From contig JBGPKH010000562.1 of assembly GCA_041485845.1 (NCBI GenBank), positions 1 through 6,041 of the forward strand: DNA of 6,041 nucleotides, in the 5' to 3' direction. The stretch comes from OMOG01 sp041485845. GTDB taxonomy: Bacteria > Acidobacteriota > Terriglobia > Bryobacterales > Bryobacteraceae. The notes under the pieces were generated by a model, which saw only the letters and a list, made by a program, of their open reading frames with translations, did no database searches and was not told the origin of the DNA. A program made the translations under genes and the position numbers. Of this stretch, positions 5,962-6,041 are shown piece after piece; position 1 is the stretch's first letter; every line of letters starts with the position of its first letter.

Positions 5962-6041
5962 GTGGCCAGCGAGGGTGAGATCAAGCAGCGCTTCTCCCAG
6001 TTGGAGGCGTGGCTGGATGAGCGCGCGCGACGGTTATGGGC
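5962..6041 (+). CDS. Transposase, probable ISAzo13 family (5' fragment)
   Basis: Only 26 codons plus two bases are inside the window; the gene runs off the right edge. The fragment reads VASEGEIKQRFSQLEAW (residues 1-17) and continues LDERARRLW (18-26), with the last partial codon (GC) being alanine. The LDERxRRLWAA pattern at this N-terminal position is typical of ISAzo13-type (DDE) transposases, recognised from memory without a search. GTG at 5962 is the only start possible, because TAG at 5950-5952 closes the frame upstream. No Shine-Dalgarno precedes it. A sharp drop in GC just before it supports a mobile element boundary. The gene points away from the deacetylase operon. Confidence 0.6.
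   Translation, partial: MASEGEIKQRFSQLEAWLDERARRLW

Larger units (their letters stand above)
5905..6041 (+). mobile_element. Left end of a probable ISAzo13-type insertion sequence (partial)
   Basis: Base composition drops abruptly from GC-rich to AT-rich at about 5905-5961, just before a transposase-like start. This suggests the terminal segment of an insertion sequence continuing past the window's right edge. The exact terminus is not determined; it probably lies near GACTGTAAG at 5908-5916. Inverted repeats and target duplication cannot be checked because the other end is missing. If correct, the element lies only about 20-30 bases upstream of the longest deacetylase start. Confidence 0.45.

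Noticed and set aside
1..6041. CRISPR array, tRNA, rRNA or riboswitch
   Set aside because: No regularly spaced direct repeats, cloverleaf-like sequence or recognised conserved RNA element was found on reading through the window.

Overview
The window is GC-rich DNA, very probably chromosomal DNA of a soil bacterium. Three things point loosely to Acidobacteriota (Solibacter-like): tandem MacB-type permeases, a DinB-fold enzyme, and a TATACT-type -10 element. This assignment is by impression and was not tested. The window begins exactly on a HindIII site (AAGCTT) and ends inside a gene, so both edges are artificial.

Layout: (1) Positions 76-2577, minus strand: two adjacent genes, 3 bases apart, for MacB/FtsX-type ABC permease subunits. 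No ATPase gene is present. (2) Positions 2578-2692: a short divergent intergenic region with a TATACT box and a clear ribosome binding site. (3) Positions 2693-3247, plus strand: a DinB-fold putative metalloenzyme. (4) Positions 3248-3574: a non-coding stretch between convergent genes, holding one perfect GC-rich hairpin. (5) Positions 3575-5883, minus strand: a tight three-gene operon read as polysaccharide deacetylase (NodB fold), then acyl carrier protein, then a NodE/FabF-type ketoacyl-ACP synthase. The first two genes overlap by 16 bases and the last two are 3 bases apart. (6) About 5905-6041: an AT-rich segment followed by the first 26 codons of what looks like an ISAzo13-type transposase, read away from the operon. 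This is probably the left end of an insertion sequence lying directly upstream of the deacetylase gene.

The most interesting part is the deacetylase-ACP-ketosynthase operon. The same three activities (NodB, NodF, NodE) work together in rhizobial lipochitooligosaccharide synthesis: an N-acetyl group is removed from a sugar, and a dedicated ACP and ketosynthase make a special acyl chain for the freed amine. The ketosynthase carries NodE-like signatures. No acyltransferase (NodA) or glycan synthase (NodC) is visible. The operon ends within the window, so any partner genes would have to lie upstream, beyond the insertion sequence, or elsewhere. The idea that the operon makes an N-acylated glycan or glycolipid is an inference from gene content.

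The two permeases probably form a heterodimeric MacB-like exporter or lipoprotein-release type machine, with its ATPase and adaptor encoded beyond the left edge or elsewhere. Nothing in the sequence connects them functionally to the acyl operon.
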